From: an uncultured Eubacterium sp.
Lineage (GTDB): Bacteria > Bacillota_A > Clostridia > Lachnospirales > Lachnospiraceae
Direction: 5' to 3'
Length of the DNA stretch: 9,351 nt
Assembly: GCA_948759685.1 (NCBI GenBank)
Contig: CAQBGY010000111.1
Span: 1-9,351, forward strand
Below the pieces are notes generated by a model that was not told where the DNA came from, searched no databases, and saw only the letters and a program-made list of their open reading frames with translations. The position numbers and the translations under genes were made by a program. Below, one piece after another: positions 6,070-9,351 of this stretch. How positions within the stretch are numbered: position 1 is the stretch's first letter; the number at the start of each line of letters is the position of its first letter.

Positions 6070-7458
6070 GTGATATTAGTTTTAAAAGTAAATAGTACAT
6101 TCAAATTAGAAAAAATAAATCATAGATACTTTGCATTTGATGGTGGTACAGGAAATATTTTTGAAATTAGCGAAATATTATATGAAATACTTTTAAATAG
6201 AAATGAAAAATTAACAGAAAAGTTTACAGTGGAAGAAATAGAAAATGCAGAAAAAGGGCTACTTGTAGCAATGAATAATGGTATATTATCAGAACAAAAT
6301 TTACTACTAAGGACATATCAAAAAATAGGTGGGAAAAATGTGCACTCACTTAATACATTGTTCCTAAATGTCGCTCAAAAATGTAATTTGAAATGTTCGT
6401 ATTGTTTCGGAAAAGGGGGAAGTTATGGACTCCAACAAGAAATGATGTCAATTGATACTGCACGTAGGTGTGTTGATTATTGGTTAAAAAATATTGAAGA
6501 GAAAAAGCAGAATATCGTTGTAAGCTTTTTTGGGGGAGAACCACTCTTAAATTTAGAAGTAATTGAATTTGTTGTACAATACATAAATTCAAAAAAGCAA
6601 AGTATTAACGGAAATGTTAAATATATGATTACTACTAACGGAACAATATTAAATAATAGTATTATAGAAATGTTTATTAAAAATGATTTTTTAGTAAGTG
6701 TAAGTTTAGATGGGATTTCAAAAATTCACAATAAAAATAGAGCGTTTGCATCAGGGAAGGGAAGTATGGATCTAGTTGCAAAAAACACAAAAAAACTGTT
6801 GGCTCATATTAGTAATTTAAATTGTCAAATAACATTACGAAGAGAAGATATTCCTTTTTTAGAAGAAGCAGTTACTGCTTTATGGGAAATGGGAGTAGAT
6901 AAAGTTTACTCAAATATAGTATTTGACAAAAATGAAATATATCAAGAAAAAGATTATAAAGAACTCAAATTCCAAACTGAAATATTGAGTGATTTAATGT
7001 ATCAGCACTTGATTTCTGGAAGTAAGAATATTTATGGCAACATATTTGATTATATGCAAAATTTACATACTAGAAACTATGCAATTAATTGTTTCGTTTG
7101 GAAGGAAAAGATTGCAGCATTCGCAAGTAATGGAGACGCATATTCGTGTTATCGTTTAGTTGGGGAGAATGATTTTTTGTTGGGAAATGTTAGGCAACAT
7201 GATTTCACAGTATTTTCTAAACCTTTCGAGAAACAAAAGGTTGCACAATGTCAGAATTGTTATTGCCAATTATATTGCGGGGAAGGTTGTCCGTGTGAAA
7301 ATTTAGTATACAATTCGGATATTAATATACCTGCTGAAGAGTGGTGTGAAAAAAATAAAATATTATTTGATATTAGTCTTAGATTATACCTGAAGATTAA
7401 AGTAAATGAACCCGATTTATTTAGAAAACTTTGCAAATATTGGGAGGAAAACAGATGA
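6070..7458 (+). CDS. Radical SAM/SPASM peptide maturase (first)
   Basis: A 462-residue RiPP-modifying enzyme. The N-terminal region, about 1-95, is of the short type seen in clostridial Cys-rich peptide maturases (CcpM/SCIFF-like) and may bind the leader. The radical SAM motif is C105-x3-C109-x2-C112 (KCNLKCSYCFG), followed by FFGGEP (153-158). The SPASM region has C341, Gly355-x4-C360, then C394, C397, C399, C403, C407, C409 and C426, enough for two auxiliary iron-sulfur clusters. Such enzymes typically make Cys thioether crosslinks. The GTG at 6070 is the first possible start, because an in-frame TAA lies at 6061-6063, but it has no clear ribosome binding site. Translation may be coupled to the peptide gene and kept low. 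It overlaps the next gene by 4 bp. The crosslink chemistry is inferred. Confidence 0.9.
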   Translation: MILVLKVNSTFKLEKINHRYFAFDGGTGNIFEISEILYEILLNRNEKLTEKFTVEEIENAEKGLLVAMNNGILSEQNLLLRTYQKIGGKNVHSLNTLFLNVAQKCNLKCSYCFGKGGSYGLQQEMMSIDTARRCVDYWLKNIEEKKQNIVVSFFGGEPLLNLEVIEFVVQYINSKKQSINGNVKYMITTNGTILNNSIIEMFIKNDFLVSVSLDGISKIHNKNRAFASGKGSMDLVAKNTKKLLAHISNLNCQITLRREDIPFLEEAVTALWEMGVDKVYSNIVFDKNEIYQEKDYKELKFQTEILSDLMYQHLISGSKNIYGNIFDYMQNLHTRNYAINCFVWKEKIAAFASNGDAYSCYRLVGENDFLLGNVRQHDFTVFSKPFEKQKVAQCQNCYCQLYCGEGCPCENLVYNSDINIPAEEWCEKNKILFDISLRLYLKIKVNEPDLFRKLCKYWEENR

Positions 7459-8384
7459 TAGAATATAATGCTGTAGGGCTGCTGTATACATATAAATGTA
7501 CGGGAACTTGTGAAATATGTGGTTTGAAATGTGGACCAAACAGAAATGAAAAAATGGATTTGGAAGTAGCAAAAAAGGTAATACGAGATTCTGCTTATAA
7601 TGGAATTAAACTTATAGGAATTACTGGTGGTGAACCATTTATCTATTATGAAGAAATTTTAGAATTATGCAAGTTGGCTTTTTCATTAGGAATGCAAACA
7701 ACATTTACAACTAATGCTTTTTGGGCAACTGATAAGGATGGTACATTTGAAAAATTAGAAAAACTCAAACACTATGGTGTAAGAAGTATAAAGGTTAGTT
7801 TGGATGATTTCCATATGAAGCATATATCTACTGAAAATTATCGAAGAATTTTTAGAATTTCCCAGATGTTAGATATTAAAGTTTTGATAGGTTGTACAAT
7901 TTTAAAAAATGGAATCGGTAATCGGCATGTTTTAGAACATTTTGATGATGAAATGGCTAATATTTTATTTTGCCAATATAGAGCGTATCCAATTGGAGAT
8001 GCAGTAAAAATACCAAAAGAATTGTTCTATTTGAGTGATACAATTAGAGGAAAATGCAATGAAAGCAATATGTTACTTATTGAACCCAATGGTACAGTAT
8101 ATCCATGTGGAAGTGCTTGTGTAATGAGTAGTATAAGAAGTGTGGGAAATGTTTATGTGGATTCATTTGAAACAATTTTGGTAAATGCTAAAAATAATAT
8201 ATATACTAATTATATTAAGAAAAATGGTTTACAAGTGTTGATTAATACTATTAGAGATATGAATCCTGGTTTGGTTGACAATTGCCAATATGTAGATATG
8301 TGTGATGCATGTAGTAAAATATTCAGTTATTTTGATAAGAAAGTTATTGATGATGCTATAGAGAAAATAGAGGGGAAAATATGA
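7455..8384 (+). CDS. Small radical SAM protein with C-terminal Cys region
   Basis: A 309-residue protein with the radical SAM motif close to the N-terminus, C15-x3-C19-x2-C22 (KCTGTCEICG), and GITGGEP (55-61). It lacks the leader-binding-type N-terminal extension of its two neighbours. The C-terminal part has C201, Gly213-x4-C218, C222, C277, C283 and C286, consistent with a SPASM or twitch auxiliary-cluster domain. It could add a second modification to the same peptide, for example epimerisation or another bond, but this cannot be read from the sequence. The start chosen is the ATG at 7455, 7 bases after GGGAGG (7442-7447), overlapping the upstream stop (ATGA). The ATG at 7431 is inside the upstream gene and lacks this site. 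It overlaps the third radical SAM gene by 4 bp. Confidence 0.88.
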   Translation: MIEYNAVGLLYTYKCTGTCEICGLKCGPNRNEKMDLEVAKKVIRDSAYNGIKLIGITGGEPFIYYEEILELCKLAFSLGMQTTFTTNAFWATDKDGTFEKLEKLKHYGVRSIKVSLDDFHMKHISTENYRRIFRISQMLDIKVLIGCTILKNGIGNRHVLEHFDDEMANILFCQYRAYPIGDAVKIPKELFYLSDTIRGKCNESNMLLIEPNGTVYPCGSACVMSSIRSVGNVYVDSFETILVNAKNNIYTNYIKKNGLQVLINTIRDMNPGLVDNCQYVDMCDACSKIFSYFDKKVIDDAIEKIEGKI

Positions 8385-9351
8385 TCATATATAATACGTA
8401 TATGTTATTAGAAAACGAAAAAGAAAATTATGTATATATTGCTGAAACAAATAAAATTTTTAAGATAAATTTCTTAATCAAGGATGTGCTATTAAATAAG
8501 CCAGCGACTGAAGAAGAAATGTGGAAAAGAGTTAATAGGTATGATATAAAAGTAGATATACAGGAAATGATTGATAAATTAGAAGAAATGAAACTGATTT
8601 ATGAAAGAGGAGATAGAATACGAAAAATAGAGATAGAAAAATTAGATATATGTGACATGACATTATTAGTAACACAGAAATGTAATTTAAGATGTGAGTA
8701 CTGTTTTGGAGATGGCGGAGAATATAAAAATATAGGTATAATGAGTTTTGAAGTTGCAAAAAGAGCTATAGACTTTTTGTATGAACATTCTAGAAACACA
8801 AAAGATATTGTAATTCTTTTTTTTGGAGGAGAACCTTTAATAAATTTTGAAGTAATAAAGCGTTCGGTGGGGTATTGTAAAGAAAAAGATATATTATATA
8901 ATAAAAAAACTCATTATAGCATAACAACTAATGGAACAATTACGGACGATGAAATAGTACAGTTTTTAAGAGAAAATAATTTTTTAGTGCAGGTTAGTAT
9001 AGATGGAATAGAAAGTGTAACTAATGCAAATCGGTTTGATATTCATAGAAGAGGTGCGTATTCTAGAATACTTGAAGGTGCAAAAGCCTTACAAGATAAG
9101 ATGGTTGTAGGAGCAAGGGGTACAATTACACCTGCTGGTTTGAATGTTAGTGAAAATGTTACACATTTGTTGGAGGAAGGATTTGCATATGTACATTTGG
9201 CACCAGCAAATAATATGTTAAAGGAAAATGATTTTGAAAAAATAATCGAAAATTATTTTTTATATTGCGAAGAGTTTGAAAAATTATTATTAGAGCATAA
9301 ATATAAAGAGTGTATTGCAAGACATAATCTATATAGTATTTTAAGAGAAAT
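8381..9351 (+). CDS. Radical SAM peptide maturase (third, cut by the right edge)
   Basis: The frame starts with ATG at 8381, overlapping the previous stop as ATGA, with AGGGGA at 8371-8376 close upstream. It stays open for 323 codons to the end of the window. It is clearly of the same type as the first maturase. An N-terminal region (1-95) with VYIAETNKIFKI recalls FAFDGGTGNIFEI there. The motif C101-x3-C105-x2-C108 (KCNLRCEYCFG), FFGGEP (147-152), ITTNGT and QVSIDGI follow at matching positions. The SPASM half lies beyond the window. The enzyme may act on the same precursor or on another one downstream. The paralogues differ at most positions, so this is not a recent duplication. Confidence 0.88.
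   Translation, partial: MIIYNTYMLLENEKENYVYIAETNKIFKINFLIKDVLLNKPATEEEMWKRVNRYDIKVDIQEMIDKLEEMKLIYERGDRIRKIEIEKLDICDMTLLVTQKCNLRCEYCFGDGGEYKNIGIMSFEVAKRAIDFLYEHSRNTKDIVILFFGGEPLINFEVIKRSVGYCKEKDILYNKKTHYSITTNGTITDDEIVQFLRENNFLVQVSIDGIESVTNANRFDIHRRGAYSRILEGAKALQDKMVVGARGTITPAGLNVSENVTHLLEEGFAYVHLAPANNMLKENDFEKIIENYFLYCEEFEKLLLEHKYKECIARHNLYSILRE

Noticed and set aside
8532..8799. Two overlapping minus-strand frames within the third radical SAM gene
   Set aside because: Shadows: the plus strand is open throughout and carries the CxxxCxxC motif there.

Overview
The window looks like an accessory region from a low-GC, Gram-positive gut-type Clostridium (Lachnospiraceae-like). The clues are AGGAGG-type ribosome binding sites, a Clostridia-type agr locus, a MobA/MobL relaxase and AT-rich codon use. 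The species cannot be named from the sequence alone.

The left third (about 1-2810) is mobile-element debris. It begins with the 3' part of a MobA/MobL-family relaxase gene whose start lies off the left edge. Next, on the minus strand, comes a decayed IS4-type transposase gene: a 10-bp tandem duplication, a second frameshift, a stop codon and a lost 3' end. A group II intron (about 2265-2810) sits immediately outside the transposase start codon. It has a recognisable 5' end, domain V and domain VI, and plausible IBS/EBS pairings. Only a stub of its intron-encoded protein remains. This part is visibly richer in GC than what follows.

The right two thirds (about 2973-9351) are AT-rich, all on the plus strand, and form a coherent system. 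First comes an agr-like quorum-sensing unit in the order agrA (LytTR response regulator), agrC (GHKL sensor kinase), terminator, promoter, agrD (cyclic autoinducer precursor), agrB (processing protease). Between agrC and agrD lie two identical 9-bp direct repeats exactly 21 bp apart, just upstream of a promoter. This is the geometry of an AgrA/LytTR operator. With no terminator in between, agrB is followed by a hairpin, a 42-residue Cys-containing peptide (a likely RiPP precursor) and three radical SAM genes. The radical SAM genes overlap each other by 4 bp. The first and third are related SPASM-type peptide maturases (the third is cut by the right edge); the second is a smaller, different radical SAM enzyme with a short C-terminal Cys region.

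The inferred logic is that AgrD is cut and cyclised by AgrB, the exported peptide is sensed by AgrC, and phosphorylated AgrA activates the agrD promoter. That would raise the autoinducer and, by read-through, the modified peptide and its enzymes together. The precursor core contains Cys-x3-Asp and Cys-x3-Glu spacings, which resemble the crosslink sites of ranthipeptides. No exporter, leader peptidase or immunity gene is visible; these may lie beyond the right edge.
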